A stretch of 64,000 nucleotides of DNA from Lingula anatina (GCF_001039355.2 NW_019775672.1:127563-191562); one strand, 5' to 3'. Positions 49,760 to 63,680 are shown, numbered from the stretch's first letter. Program-made: numbers and translations. The notes: generated from the sequence alone by a model not told the origin.

Positions 49760-50769
49760 TGAGAGTGGCTGCTGATGTTTTAATTTTTTTGTTTTTTCAT
49801 TCTATTATTATATGCACACAATTTGTCTGTCAAGCTGTCAATTTGCAGTTTCGGTTTATATGGAATTATATTATATTTATATTACAATATTCCAGGATAA
49901 CCTTTGTTTCTCTAGATTAACTTGCAATTCAAGTGGTGAACTATTTCAGCCTATGTGAAAAGAAAACAATGTATTGATATTAATTTATTTCTGCATGCAG
50001 TATTTTTAAGAAACTGTAAATATAACTTTCTAATTTGTGAGGCAGGATTCTTAAAGTGGACAATATCTTGTACAACCCAGTGCCATGGATACATATACAA
50101 TTAATATCTATTCTTCAAGTCCTTTTCTCCTCAATGAGAGCATTGGACAGAATCATTTTTCCCCAATGCACTCTCTTCTGTGAAGTTTTGTCATTTTAGT
50201 TCCAGTGGCCCATTATGATAAGAACTGGGTTTGTATATCCACATTCTTGTGAAGCAATGGGATACTTAAAATATTGTATCCAGGCACAATAAAAAAAGTG
50301 GAAGAAATGGTGCATAATTGTGCATATGGTTGGGTAGAAAATGTGAATCATCGCTATATATATATATATATATCTTTTTTTTTAACTTTTTAATTTAATT
50401 TGGGTACACTGACCAAGCTATTTTAATGTAAATTTCAAGTGAATAAAAAGGCATGTTAACCCTTGTAATCCACAGTGATAAAGGAGACTGTTTTTTTTTT
50501 ATTGTCAAGTAGTTTATATTGAACCGAACTACCCCGAGTGGTATGGATTCTTGATATTTAGTCTTTGTTAAGACGAGAATCGCACGCAATAGGTGCTCTG
50601 GATTGCCACGCATCTATGCTTTTTTTCACCCAATTGTGCCCATGAAAGGGGCACGGGTGCTGGGCTATTGTGTGAGCCTTCCGATGCATCCTGAAATCGG
50701 GAATAATTCACCTGTGCCTGTTTAAAGGGCACATTTGGAACGAAGAAAGTAGAGATACGTAGGTACCCG

Positions 50770-50801
<32 letters not shown>

Positions 50802-51984
50802 TGGTGCGGTGGTGTAGACTATCACTAGCTTGTTTGTCCTCTTGTTTTGTGTGATAGAGAGAGCCATCATAGGATTCGACCCATGGGGTTGTCAACATTT
50901 TTGAAACTTTCGCTCTACTCACTCACAAGGTATTTCTGTTGGATTCTTGATAATTTTTGTCGTTAACAAGATGAACAAGCACAAACCACGCGAGAAACGA
51001 TAATTTTCACTCGGTTTCCTGAATTAATAGTCACCTTTGGTGAGAGTGCCGCCCTGTTAACATCATCAGTATAAAAGTGAAGGTAATACAAGAACTAGAA
51101 AACCAATACGAGAACAATACATGCTTGCAGTCGCTCTAAAAAAAACACCGAGGCTTATATAACCGATTGCTCTAGACCTACATTTGTAGCTTTTGACGCA
51201 CGGAGCATATACATTATTTAATAATATCATTAATTGTTTTTATGCGAGTAGGGCTTTAAGAAAACACTGCGAAAATGCCAACGCCCTTCGTCAGGTCTGA
51301 CAGGTTTGATTAGACGGAAAGCATACATATTTCTAATACAAAGTATAAGAAATCGAGCTTATTCATCATTCGCCCCTTTTCTCGGCATATTGCTCTGCTT
51401 GGTAAGCTTACCTGCATTAAAAGCTAAGGTCAATAGACAAACAAAGCGAGTACCAGGTTTACTTGTTCAGAGGCATTTGACGCTGTGTCACAAAAGCAGT
51501 CCGTCTAGGTGAGTCTACGTGTGTGCGTTTGTGTTTATTCCTTTAGTGGACCACATGAAGGTGATATGAAAATTTAGACATCTTTTATTTGCCAATGGCG
51601 TCGCAAGTTTTACTAACTAAGAACATGATTACGTGCAGCTCTTCGCAGTATAAGTGCCAGTGTAGTTAAGTGTAAACTGCGTGCATGTGGGGCTGTTGAC
51701 ATCGCACAGTAAAGCGCCGATACGTGTTAACTAATCAGCCAATTAAGCCCGTTATTGTTCTAGATTTTAGTAGATATTTAACGGTGATATAACCAATACA
51801 ACTATAGTTATCTACACCACAATGATGTTGTCAGTTTTCGGAGTTCACTGTATCCGGAGATCGATGTGAGATCCTCGAGGTTATTGTAAACTGAGCTCTA
51901 ATATAATCACTCCTCTGCCGTTTCCAGCAATATAATTGAGGTTAGTTTTCTGAAATCGCTGAGCGATAACTCTGTTAACCCAGG

Positions 51985-52053
<69 letters not shown>

Positions 52054-52255
52054 GTCGATATGTGTATCCATGCACGCTTACATGACTTGTTGCTGCTATT
52101 GTGAATTATTGGGTCAGATCAGGTTATATAAAATGCTGCATCGATAAGTAGGTTTATATTGCTGTTAAATATATATATATATATGCTTCGCTCAAGAATG
52201 TATTTTTTCCGATACTTGTTACGCTGTATATATTCAATATATACTAATTTTGTAT

Positions 52256-52312
<57 letters not shown>

Positions 52313-53129
52313 TGTTTGTGTAAGAGACGCAGTAAATATCCAGCAGGTCGTATATGCTGGCATACTATATTCTGGTTTTGAAAGGTCTTAATATCTTTAT
52401 GTCCCTTTGATCTAAACCGACTCGAATAATATGACATATCTATTAAAATGATAGAACAAACTTAAGTATGATGGTCGAAATTTGGCCGATGACGGTCCCT
52501 CTGATAAATGAAGTGGATTAGTGATAAACATTGAATAGTGTTGAGTACTGTAATGACATTTAGGTAATGTGCACGCCTGAAATATCCACAGTTATATATA
52601 ATTTTCAAACAAATAGTGCAAACATTTCAGTTTGTGGGGTTGCAAAGAGGAATGCCACCTTTAAACCCTTAACTGGAGGGAAGAGCAGGTGGTCGTTGGG
52701 GGGGGGGGAGGGGGAGACAACGTGCGCTTATGACAGCTAACGCGTGCGTTATCTGTCATTTGCGCTTTTCGGGAGACGATGTGCATGTCTACTAAATCCT
52801 TTCTTCCTAACATCAAAATATGAAATGATGCGATAGGAGTAATTGATCCAGCCATGCCCCTGACTTTTATTTTGAAAGTCGTGGAGTGTGGATTTTTGTT
52901 TATTAATGCTTTTAATTACGTAACATGAAAATACCATGGAAGACATTAAATCTTGATAACAGGACATTACATAAGTCTGGTAGATTCAGTGAATTATTTG
53001 GTTGTTCATATGTTTTTATTATGTAACAAAAATATCCTGAAAGGAATTAAACCTAGTAAACAGTGTATAACTTTGTTTAGAACTAACACCAATATCAATG
53101 GTCATTAATGTTTTTTTTTCTATTTTCAG
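49760..53129. other. BAG6 3' UTR, spacer and probable STRA6-like 5' exon
   Basis: BAG6 transcripts probably end after AATAAA at 50288. A possible noncoding first exon of the STRA6-like gene ends at 51508 (CCGTCTAG|GTGAGT), to be joined to the acceptor before 53130. Tracts: (CT)n at 50769-50797, (TA)n of about 64 bp at 51988-52051, (TG)n at about 52258-52310, a G run near 52699. No other coding signal. Confidence 0.5.
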
Positions 53130-53133
53130 TATA

Positions 53134-54180
53134 ATGGATGCAATTATGATGGATGCAATTAACAGCAACATAACTGAGTGGAATCTGTGGACCAATCACT
53201 CTGAATGGGACACGGGGTACGCAGAGCCATGTTTCTTTTGCCAAAACACCGGCTTTGAGAATGAACTATTGTGTATTTTGAATGATCTGACGAAATAAAC
53301 AATTAATTTACAAATGTTGGAATGTTTTAAATTACAGGAGTAATTTGTATTCAACTTTCAGTATGTCATCCAATTACCATCATAATGCAATTTACAATAT
53401 CATATGTTCGTGGTGCCAAACAAGGATCCAAAATACCGATACAGTGTCACCTGTAAAAAATGGCCTGTGATTCCTTAAATGGAGGGGGGAGGGGGATGCA
53501 TTAGTTTAGGTAGTAGGAGATTCCGAGAATAGATTTGGCCATCTGAAAAATGTTTTAATAAACATGGCCCTTATTGTTGTGAAAATCAAAATTACTACTA
53601 AATTTATCATTTCAGGGACAGCACATATGTGTGTGATCAACAAACAACAGACTTGTATCTTCTTTTGAGGTTATGTTTTCTGGCCCTAAGTGTAAGTATC
53701 TTACATCTTAACTTAGAGTTTCCTTATAGACAGGGTACGGTCAATCGCTAATGAAGCCCGGCCATGGGTATGTATGTACAGCAAAATCATCATCACTAGA
53801 GAAACAAGGGAGGTTGGAACCTAAAGAGTCTGAAACCCCGACAAGAGGGCATTTCACTATAATTTGCCACTTACTAATATAAATTAGTCTTGCTCAGGGT
53901 AGTTGGAATTATAGTAGTTGGGTCTTCCGCTGATCTCTCTCGATCGTACGTTCAAATGTTTGGTCTATTTGACAAGCAAATAAAATCTGATATTTTCTAT
54001 TTCTATAAAGGTTGTCTCTACCTAACAAGTGCTGTACGTATCGTTTTATTTTTAGGTGATAGTGTTGGTGATCTTTTCATTCACTGAGAAAAGAAGAAAT
54101 CTGTGTTCTGGTTGCCTGCATGGAAGGCCCGGCATAGTGTTGTAAGTCTCCTTCTGCAAAGCTGATAGATTCTGACCCCC

Positions 54181-54211
<31 letters not shown>

Positions 54212-54955
54212 ACACACACCGCCCAGTAAAAGTATATGGTAATAACTTGATCCTTTCGATGGGAATATAAATTATATGATCAATCTTACAGGAAGATAAT
54301 TTGAGAATCATTAAATAAATATTTTTATGTAGCATACATGTTTGTGGTACTTCCAATGTGTAGAATAGAACTATTAGATAGCTTTTCAGTTTTGTTGTTG
54401 CATTCTTTCCTTACAGTGCATAGTATAGGGCGTGACAACGTAATCTCATGGAAAAAGTCAAACAATTGAAACTCATATTATTTGTCTGATCATTTATCTC
54501 TTCGGTTTTTGGATTTTTTCAATATTAGTACTATATGTGTATTTCGTATATGCACGTTCAACCTTTAACCTCTATGAAACGCCTAATAAATGAACAAATG
54601 AATAATCGAATAAAGAAATGTAGATAATAACCATTACATTTCCTCTTCAGCCCTATGAACTGTCTAGAATCTCGTCACGATCGTTGGGCCTACGCTGCAG
54701 CCTACGCCGTGTTGGCGATCTCCGTGCTGGACTTCTTCCTGTTTGAGGACCAAACGACAGTGGGACCACCTTACATGAAACGTGCGTATACATGTGTGTG
54801 TGTGTGTGTGTGCGTGTGTGCGCGCGCGCGCGCGAGAATGCATGCTCGTGGAACAATGATAATTTAAACTTCTTTTATTGTCATTTACCAAAAATTGAAC
54901 TTAACGTTGTAAAACGTACCTGTGTGTGTATGTGTGTGTGTGTGTGTGTATGTGT

Positions 54956-54986
<31 letters not shown>

Positions 54987-56515
54987 GTGTGTGCGTTTGA
55001 AGTCTTTGGCCGGACCAAATTTGATAATTGGTTAGACAATTTTGTTATCTTGGACGATTGCGGTTGTGTCATGATATGTAGTCTACTATGAATTATGTCA
55101 AATTACACACGCAGATGTGTTCACAATTTATTTTTAATTCGCTCCTCCAGCTAAATATTATCTAGAGTCTTGTATTTATTTTAGTTTATGGCTTTAAGTT
55201 TAAAATTCTAGCTTTTTGTCTGTTGCCCAAATGTTTTTCAACTATTTTTGGCCGGGTAAAAAAAAACATTTTTGTAACTTAATAACATAGTAATAATATT
55301 ATCTAACCATGCTATTTGTCAAACTTTTGGTATTTATTAGTGATTAAAATTTTCGATTTTTCAATCGTGCCCATTTTTTCATTATGAAGAATATTGTGGT
55401 TAACATCTTTCGGGACAATTGAGATTTTAATGAAACTTGCTTTTAACGCATTATATTTTTTAAGAAACAGTGTGTATAATGAAAGAAAAAATGGTCATTC
55501 GGCATTAAGGAAAAAGTACTGAAATAATTGTATATGAAAGTTCTCAAACACAAGCCTATAAATTTCCTACCGTTAGCCTAAGATCTTAGCTAACAGCCAA
55601 CCTGGTCGAAGGCCTTCATCAGAAACCAGGTTGGCCGTAAGCTAACGGTAGGAAATTTATAGGCTTGTATTTGAGAATTTTCATATACGATCCAACTACC
55701 GAGCTAATGAACATTTTTGCTCATTTACTGAAATAATTATTCGCACATGTAGCCTAGCTACCTTTAAGAGATTTACCTTACTTGTTTCACAAGATATACT
55801 CTTTTTATCTACATTCTTTATTTTTCAGAACTCTCATTGGTTTTGTTGGTACTTAGATACGGTTTGGTGGTTTACCCCCTATTTACCGCCATTACGTTGA
55901 ACACCATCTTCAGCTACTCCATTGGATGGGTGTACTTAATCATTTACATGGGTATCGAGGTCCTTTATAGAGTAGAATGTACCGGAGACCAGGTGAGTGT
56001 CTCCACCCACTGGTCTCGTATTCGACGAAGATGGTCTCTTCTGTGCAATATTGTTAATTAAGGTTGATTAATTTTTAAGGAGTTTACTTTTAAGAAATAT
56101 AAAAATGATATTTCAAAAAATATTTTTAGTGCCCTATTTTTGCTCTTTTCACTACTTTGAAGTTCTAATATAGTAATAAATACAGGCTTGCATGTTCGTA
56201 ATTGTTTTCATATATTTTAGACGTAAACTCTGTTGTTGTTTTTAAACTTCAGACTATGACTAGCTTATTGAAGTTGAATTTGAATACATTAGTATCCCTG
56301 CTTAACATATCTACGATTGAAAAAATAATAATAATAAGCCTGTGGATATTGCGGTGTCTTCTAGGTGTGGGTTATGTACCTTGGGATGTGCCTTCCAGCC
56401 TACCTGGGGATGGTAATATTGTTCGTGGATTTTCCCGTGCAAATCATTAGACACATCGTCTATAGGATCAAATATCGCTCATTTAAAGAGGTGACTTCCA
56501 GAAATCTGTCATATT

Positions 56516-56558
<43 letters not shown>

Positions 56559-56634
56559 AGCATGCGGTTTCAATGACGTATCTTACGTAAGACAACAATA
56601 CTATCTTTATTTCAATGAAATCCCACATACGCAC

Positions 56635-56672
<38 letters not shown>

Positions 56673-59600
56673 TTATGTATGTATCACGTACTATTTCAGC
56701 GAATCAACCATTTTCTACAAGAGAACTACCAAGCCAAATACGTGAGAGTCATACTGAAAAAGAAAGTGTAAGTATTCATATTTACCGCTCATTTGAATAA
56801 GAACACCAGCGACTTACATTAAGATTATTGATTTTATTTGGTAATATGTTGATTCATATTCCAGAAATGACATAAACAAATTAAAAGAAAAACGCACGCT
56901 TAGATATTTTATTGTTTGTGCCTTTTGGAAAGAGGAAAGAACAAAAATTCATTTCATGTCGTCTAATTTCATTAAATATTTTTCTCGTCAGAACAATAGA
57001 TACTCAGGGCCTCTCTAGAGGAGCCAGGGTCAAATCAGGGTGTATTTCCCTTTTTAAACGTTATACCTACACTAGGATGCCTGGTAAGTTTTCTCTAGGA
57101 GCCAGCAAGTCAGATTCTAATTCATGGGTCCTAAGAAAAAAACGTGCATTTTAATAACTGATATTAGTAAACCCAAGATGTACACGCTTTGTTTAAGAAA
57201 AAAAGCATGTCAGGAACCGAAACTTCAGTGTAACTGCAGCAAAAAAAAACATAATTTTTATGATAATTTCAACACTTTTATTCGCCACTTTACATTACAG
57301 TGAAAACTGACTCACTTTAACTTATGCCCTCTTTCTCAGTTTCCGCCTCATAACGTGAAGTCCGAATGTAGGTTGACAGTCTGCTTGCGATTATCTTTTC
57401 CACAGACACTGCTTTTAAACTGATAGATTTTTTCCTTTCTAGGCTATAAATACTCGACGCGTATGGTGACCACTTTTACTGTTGCTATAATATTGGTGTA
57501 TGCTGTAAGTAAACAGTTTTTTAAGAACACAATATTGGTTTATACCGCAAGCCTGTACCCAGCAATTTCAGAGGGGTGTTCTTTTTCTGAAACAATGGAC
57601 TTTTTACCATGAAACTTTTGTGTGCCTAGATCAATATATTTAAGCGAGCTGACATTTTCCAGGAAAAAGGGCTGTTCGTTCGACCCCCCCCCCCCTCCTC
57701 GGCTACGGGCATGTACATGTACTGCTGGTCAATTATTATATAACAGTGTCTGTTCTGCGGCTGTGACGTTGTATGGCGAATTTATATTTTGATTATGTAA
57801 GACCTATGATCGGACTCGTTGGAACTTAAAATAAAGATATTTGCATCTTTTTCATTTATTACCAAAGGGAAATTATTTTTCCTTGAGGTTTTCAGTGGGG
57901 GCTATTCCGTATCGCCTTGAAAAATACATCGTTTGGAAGTATGAAAGAATGTTCTTTTTATTGTTTTCAGTTTGCCCTGATGTTCTATTTTTTATTTTTA
58001 TCTATCGTGGATGATTATGGTGCCTACTTAGAGTACTTGTATTCGGATTTTGGCGTTTTAATTCAAGTCACACGGGGTGAGCTTATACTATATCTGTTAA
58101 TAGATTATTCAATTATGATTTAAAAGTTTTAATTTGCTTTATTTACTTAAGCTTATTATATCAATTCTTTACAGGTTTTAGATTTGCTGGTTAACACTGG
58201 TATTCCGGCGAATATACACTAGTAAAATTATATTTTTAAATATTTTAAATCCTTTAAAAACGTTGAGACTGTACCTTTAAGTCAAAATACAGAATAATTT
58301 GGCAGGTCTAGACCAACTAGAGCACACCTACTAATAATGATTCATGAATTTTCACTTAAGGCTGTGTGATCGGGGCACTGACTATAGCATTCCTGGCCTC
58401 GTTATTGACCATTGCCTACATGATGGCTAACTTCAGGTAAGACAACTCTCCAACATGTTGTTAGGAAAACCATGCTTTATGTTGTGTCTTGTTAGCTGTG
58501 ATAGGGAGTTAGCTATGATTTGGCATGTTCAGCGCCATAAAGAAACCAAGCCCTGAACTCCCAAAGCGATAGTACGTTGAGTAGCTTGATAATTCATAAA
58601 ACATTTAATTTAATAATATGTGGATAGAGAAACTACATATCTTGACTTTCTTCGTTCTAAATGTGTTTATAAAATATGGCACAGGTGCTGAATTTACTTT
58701 TGCCTCGATTTCAATGGGTATTGAACCAAGAGCAGAAAGTAGTAGACATATTAAGCATTTTAATCTGGTTAACTTGGTCAGTATATCGAAGCACTTGTTG
58801 AAATTTACAGGGAAAACCTTATGGCAATCCAACGAGGAGACTACTCTAACATTCCGCCTCCATCCAAGAAGGGGAATATTGGCTGGATGGTAGGCCTACA
58901 AACGACGCATTTCACACACTTAATCAAACGTGCACGCACTCACACACACACACACCGTGAGTTGTAGCGTCATTTCCAAATACAATAAAACATTTAAAAT
59001 TGAAATTTTAATGTATGTTGATCAGCGTTAACAGGGAAGTTCGTATATTATTATAAATATGTCAATCATTCACTGTTCTTAGATGGGTTACGTGAAGTTT
59101 GCAGGGTTTCAAGTGGCATATATAACATGGGGTGAGTTGCTTTCTTGTAACATTGACGTGTATGTGTGTATATATATGTATATGGTAACAGTAAAAGTAG
59201 TTAGTAATTTACATGAATTTTGATAATTTGCATGTGATTTCATACAAGACGAAAACCTAGTTAGAAAAGGTCTCGTAATCCAAACATGAGGTTTGTCACT
59301 AAATAGCAGATTTATGAACAATTACCCATCCTATTAGTACGTCTGAATATGGTTATGAGTGACATTGACAATTTGAGAGATTGATATTAGTTTTTTCTTC
59401 TCTTGTGGGTTGAATTTCCCATACTGCAGCGAAACAGACCGTTTGGTCAAGGGCTTATCAAATCAAAGCCTACGTCGTAACATGGGGGAGGACGCTACAT
59501 AACAAAACAAAATTGTTCAATAGCGCCGTTTCCTTTCCAGACATTTAAAAAGGACACACATGGCCTGTCCAGTTTCAAGTTTCTCGTTACGGAGAAATAC

Positions 59601-61542
59601 CTTTTAAAAATTGCACCTTTATTTTAAACTTTATTTGCTACTGTAGGCTACTAATTCTCCTATTAACTTGGGTCTGCCTGTGTATAATTGATATCTTTTT
59701 CTTTATAGCCTTCGTTATTCATGCACTTGTCTTGACTGCTGTGTTCGTGCTGATTGGTATAGTGATTGCTCTCCTAGTGATGGAAAACGCCGCAGTAGAT
59801 ATCTTGATTATGATCTTGCAGTACGCATGGTAAGCACGGGCGAACTCGCTCGGTTACTCAGAGCCCACTAGCTATTACACAGTGATAAAAAATAACGTTC
59901 AGAGCCCGCATATTTAAATCGGACACTACTTGTGTATTTAAAGATGCGTATTACGAAAAAAACTAAAGTCAAACAATTGCCACTGAACTCAGCCAAGTGC
60001 TACGTGTGTATTTTAGCATGATCTTAGGAGAAAAATTCTGAGATATTTTGCTATATCTTAAAGAGGTTTGCTTTTTTTAGGCCATATGCAGTGACTACCA
60101 TCGTTTTGCTTATAATACAAAGACTTTTGACGTGGTTAGTATTTCTACAAGAGCGAGGGAAGGTTCTTGCTGTAAATAACAGGTAATATAAAATTGAAAA
60201 ATCGGAGTAATTTATTAAAGCTAGTAATTCTACCTGACGTCAACCTTTGTACCATTTTCGAAAAACTGATGGCGAAACTACTTAAATTGAATATTTATGT
60301 ATGGTGTCCTTTTTTCAAGATTTAATTAATTTCTGTCCTTGGTGTTTAACTAAGTATTTTACATCCAGCTCATCACATTTTAGGAGTTATAGCTGTGTTT
60401 GAAGAATCCAAGTAATGAATAGATTAAACAGCAGAAGGAATTCTCATTGTCTTTTAAGAATATCAGGACCTCACGTTAACCTTAAATCCTGTGTAAGCCC
60501 ACTTTCCTCTAAAGGTCCTCAGTTTATTTCTTCCATGGGCATCATATGTAAACTGATTCTTCTTCAATTTTTCAGAAACCTGATGTTCAATTTCCTGTTC
60601 TTTATGTTCATCTACAACATGTTGCTCGGGCTATTTTCCACTCTCATGCGTATACTTAAGGGCATGGCGGTAGGACTTCTGTTCTTAGGAAGGTTGGACC
60701 ACAGTACTCTACCAAGACACGCCGACTTGATGCTCGATCCGGGTACGTTTTCAACTCGCTTGGGCCACATCATAGGTCATAGGCCCCTTAGCTTTTCAAG
60801 AGCGGTATTAATTTTGGGTGTGGCAGTTAAGTGCATCCACTGGAATAACACATTAGGGGCTGTATATTGATATACACACTCTCCCGTCTTTACCGACGAT
60901 ATCAGAATTAAAATGCCAACAGATAAGCCTACTTGACTTCGTAGCCTATATATATGATAAACGGATATTTTTATGAATGTCTGTGACGCACGTACGATAA
61001 AACTAGTTTTTGTAACATTCCAGGCTATGGGGCATACGTCGGCATGCTACACGTGGAAAATGCCCACACACACCCAGTGATGGTTACCTTCGTGCACATT
61101 TTGGTCATTGAATTCAATAAAAAGAACGCCGCAAACGATGATCTGGATGACGATCTGACGGTCGTTCACCACACCGAACCGGTCGCCAGCAAGACGGAGA
61201 ATGGCATCAGTAAGTAGGATCCGATACAGTAGCATTTATTCATTGTTTTTGCGTTAATGCAATTTGTAATAAATTTCAAGATGTTTATTTATTCATTTAC
61301 AGGGACTTTTGCATTAAACCACATATTCATAATATTCTTCCCCATATCTTACAGAAATGGAGCTCAAAACCCCAGAGGAAGGCGTTACACGTGCTCGAAC
61401 TCGTTGGCTCCTGGCTTATACGTTGTTGAACAACCCCAAGCTTATATATGAACGAAAAAGAGCTCTAGGACAAACAAGAAAATCTTTTGCCTTTTTGGGT
61501 GATGCGGGCGGTGAAGATTTGTCACAGGCAACAAAATTGTAG
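53134..61542 (+). CDS. STRA6-like retinoid transporter (retinol-binding-protein receptor family)
   Basis: 18 coding exons, all in phase, 653 aa (human STRA6 667): 53134-53216, 53616-53691, 54056-54141, 54651-54781, 55829-55992, 56365-56490, 56700-56767, 56992-57083, 57443-57504, 57971-58076, 58361-58436, 58811-58889, 59083-59131, 59709-59829, 60081-60182, 60576-60742, 61024-61209, 61355-61542. The N-terminus is polar with two N-glycosylation sequons (NIT, NHS), as expected for an outside end, and multiple membrane helices follow. Family-specific points: NLMAIQRGDYSNIPPPSKKG before a helix, LDPGYGAYVGMLHVE followed by HPVM, and RWLLAYTLLNNP near the C-terminus. Vertebrate STRA6 takes retinol from RBP4 into cells. 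The ligand here is unknown, since RBP4 is a vertebrate protein. Start ATG at 53134; M5 or M6 are alternatives. Confidence 0.93.
54175..54218. repeat. C run followed by (CA)n
   Basis: About 20 C then CA repeats, just after a STRA6-like exon donor at 54141. Confidence 0.95.
54792..54995. repeat. (TG)n(CG)n and (TG)n tracts, alternating purine-pyrimidine
   Basis: TG repeats at 54794-54820 pass into seven or so CG steps (to about 54835), and a second TG cluster spans about 54921-54995. Starts 10 bp after the donor of the exon ending 54781. Confidence 0.9.
55531..55687. repeat. Long hairpin in a STRA6-like intron
   Basis: Arms 55531-55606 and 55625-55687 match almost fully except for a 13-bp excess in the left arm. 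The excess sits in a second palindrome, GTTAGCCTAAGATCTTAGCT followed by AAC. The arm tips CCAACCTGGT / ACCAGGTTGG close a loop of 18 bp. Confidence 0.85.
56519..56670. repeat. Two (CT)n microsatellites
   Basis: CT runs at about 56519-56555 and 56639-56670 in the 209-bp intron between exons ending 56490 and starting 56700; the second is near the acceptor and may serve as pyrimidine tract. Confidence 0.9.
57551..57710. mobile_element. Short repeat with inverted ends GCCTGTACCCAG / GGCTACGGGC
   Basis: The 160-bp block begins GCCTGTACCCAGC and ends CTCCTCGGCTACGGGC, imperfect inverted ends, with a C run of about 13 near the right end. Its left part matches 8011-8060 inverted; its right end resembles 33490-33540. 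In a STRA6-like intron. Confidence 0.55.
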
Positions 61543-62289
61543 ACAAATGATCAAGTTTGATACTCTGCAAAGAAAAAGAAAGGCTTACGCTATAAAGAGA
61601 CAGTAGAGCTTGCAAAGATACAGACACCAGACAATGCAAAACATTGCAACATTGTTAACAAAAGAAAAAAGAGGGAAAGAAAAAAATGCAAAGAAAAACT
61701 TTTGTAAAAATCTTTTTGTACTGATTTTTGATAAGAAGCTGCATTGTTACTTAACAAAGACGCTTAGTGAATATGAAGTAAAACGAGAATAGGCCTACGA
61801 CTTGCCACTAATGGATCGAACTTTGCCATAGTTCACGCACAAAAAAAAAAAGCTTCTAAAAATAATCATTTTATGCTTATTTGACAGCAGGCTACGTTTT
61901 GTTTTCAAAACGAAGGCACTCAGATAATTTCAAAGCAAAAGTTTGGTTTGGCAATTGTAGCGTGGGCAGCATGGACACACACGATGATCAGAATATATGT
62001 AGACAAAAGCAGTGTCTGCATGGAAAACGTCAACCCCACCGCTTCATTTTATCATAACCAAGCACGTTCCAGAAAACACTGAATAAAAAATCCAATGTAC
62101 ATGTACACAGTCACTGGCTTCATGCACAGCGTGTCACTTTTTAGGCTTCAGCATTCATAACCCCCAAGCCAAGACGGAATGTGTTTAAGATTTGAAGTGT
62201 TGTGCAGCTCCTTTTCTAGCCAATTTTAACACAAGGTCGTAAACGTATTTAACTCTTATTACTTTTTACATTTTACAGGGTAATGTATT

Positions 62290-62862
62290 TCCGATATTGT
62301 ATTTTTTTCTTTTTTGGCCAAATAAATCTTTATCTTTTTAAAAATGACTCGTTCTTTTGCACTGAACTTGCTATTTTACACAAAGTATCAGTTAAAAGAG
62401 CGCTTCAACCAAGATATTCAAATAAGTACAGAAAAATTGGAAAATGTTTCCTTCAGTAGCCTACAACCACCCTGAGCTTCAGAGATAACTTGACACTAAC
62501 CTCTTCACTATAGCCTATCTTCATCGTGTCAAGTTACCTCTGACGAAAATAGTTTGACCTAGTTTATATAAGCCAATCGAATCCATGTTTCAAAATTTTT
62601 CACCAAAGTTTGGTGAAAACGCTGATTGGTTGACCGTCAATCGGCAATCCTCGGCTGATTCCGCAAGCTCCATACTTACAACANTCCGATATTGTATTTT
62701 TTTCTTTTTTGGCCAAATAAATCTTTATCTTTTTAAAAATGACTCGTTCTTTTGCACTGAACTTGCTATTTTACACAAAGTATCAGTTAAAAGAGCGCTT
62801 CAACCAAGATATTCAAATAAGTACAGAAAAATTGGAAAATGTTTCCTTCAGTAGCCTACAAC
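62290..62862. repeat. 178-bp direct duplication next to an N, likely assembly fault
   Basis: 62290-62467 and 62685-62862 appear identical, both with AATAAA, and the second starts directly after the N at 62684. This is the pattern of an unresolved contig overlap. Confidence 0.85.
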
Positions 62863-63680
62863 TAAACAAAAAACAATTTTGACACGATTTTAACATCAAA
62901 TAACCCTCAGCACACGACACAATATAGATCTATAGGATTAAAGAACAATTCGGACGTAGAGTGACTACTGATCAGATGATGGGTTGTCTGAAGAAGAGGT
63001 GGCAAGGAATCTTGAACGATTTTCAGGGATGAGATTTTTCCGACTGTAAGGGTGGATTTCCGACTCTTTGGGTGCCCAATAGCCCTATTCCTGGATTTTT
63101 CAAAGAGCAAGACTTTAAAACTACATAATCTGGATTTCATGAGCTGATGTGTCCGATGTCTCTAGGAATAAAACACACACTTGAAACCTCCACGTGATTG
63201 TTCTTATTTGTAAGAGGAGACCTGTTTAATCTCAATGTGTTAATTAGTTGTTTTTTAATTAATTAATTTTGCAAAATCAGACTTGGGCCAGAGATTATCA
63301 ACATCCACCCTCTTGATGCCGAATTCCTTGCATGCAAGTGTTGAATCCCGGTGATATTAAACTACATGGTGGAAGACTGGAAGGCACAAATGTGATTTTC
63401 TGAAATAAAGTAGTGTATTCAACAGGCACATCCTAGTCATATCTACATGTTTTTCGACCGCGAACATTCTTGAACAATTTTTGTCACAACCTATCCCAAG
63501 ATGGGAGAGTCTATTCGGTGTTAAAAGGCGGCTGTCATGGGATATCATGTTTGCATGGACTTTTTGTTTAAGCTTTTTGGGCAATCATTGTACGGGGACC
63601 ATCCATATATATGAATATACTTTTACCCCGGTAAAGGGCATATGGGGGGGGGGGGGGGGGCGTGTCAGACACTTAGACCC

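Noticed and set aside
51881-52437. Frames rich in Ile-Tyr and Thr-His repeats
   Set aside because: They translate (TA)n and (TG)n tracts and have no splice or family support.
54655-55091. Open frames of repeated Cys-Val or His-Thr residues
   Set aside because: They are translations of TG/CA microsatellites; only the exon 54651-54781 in this stretch is real.
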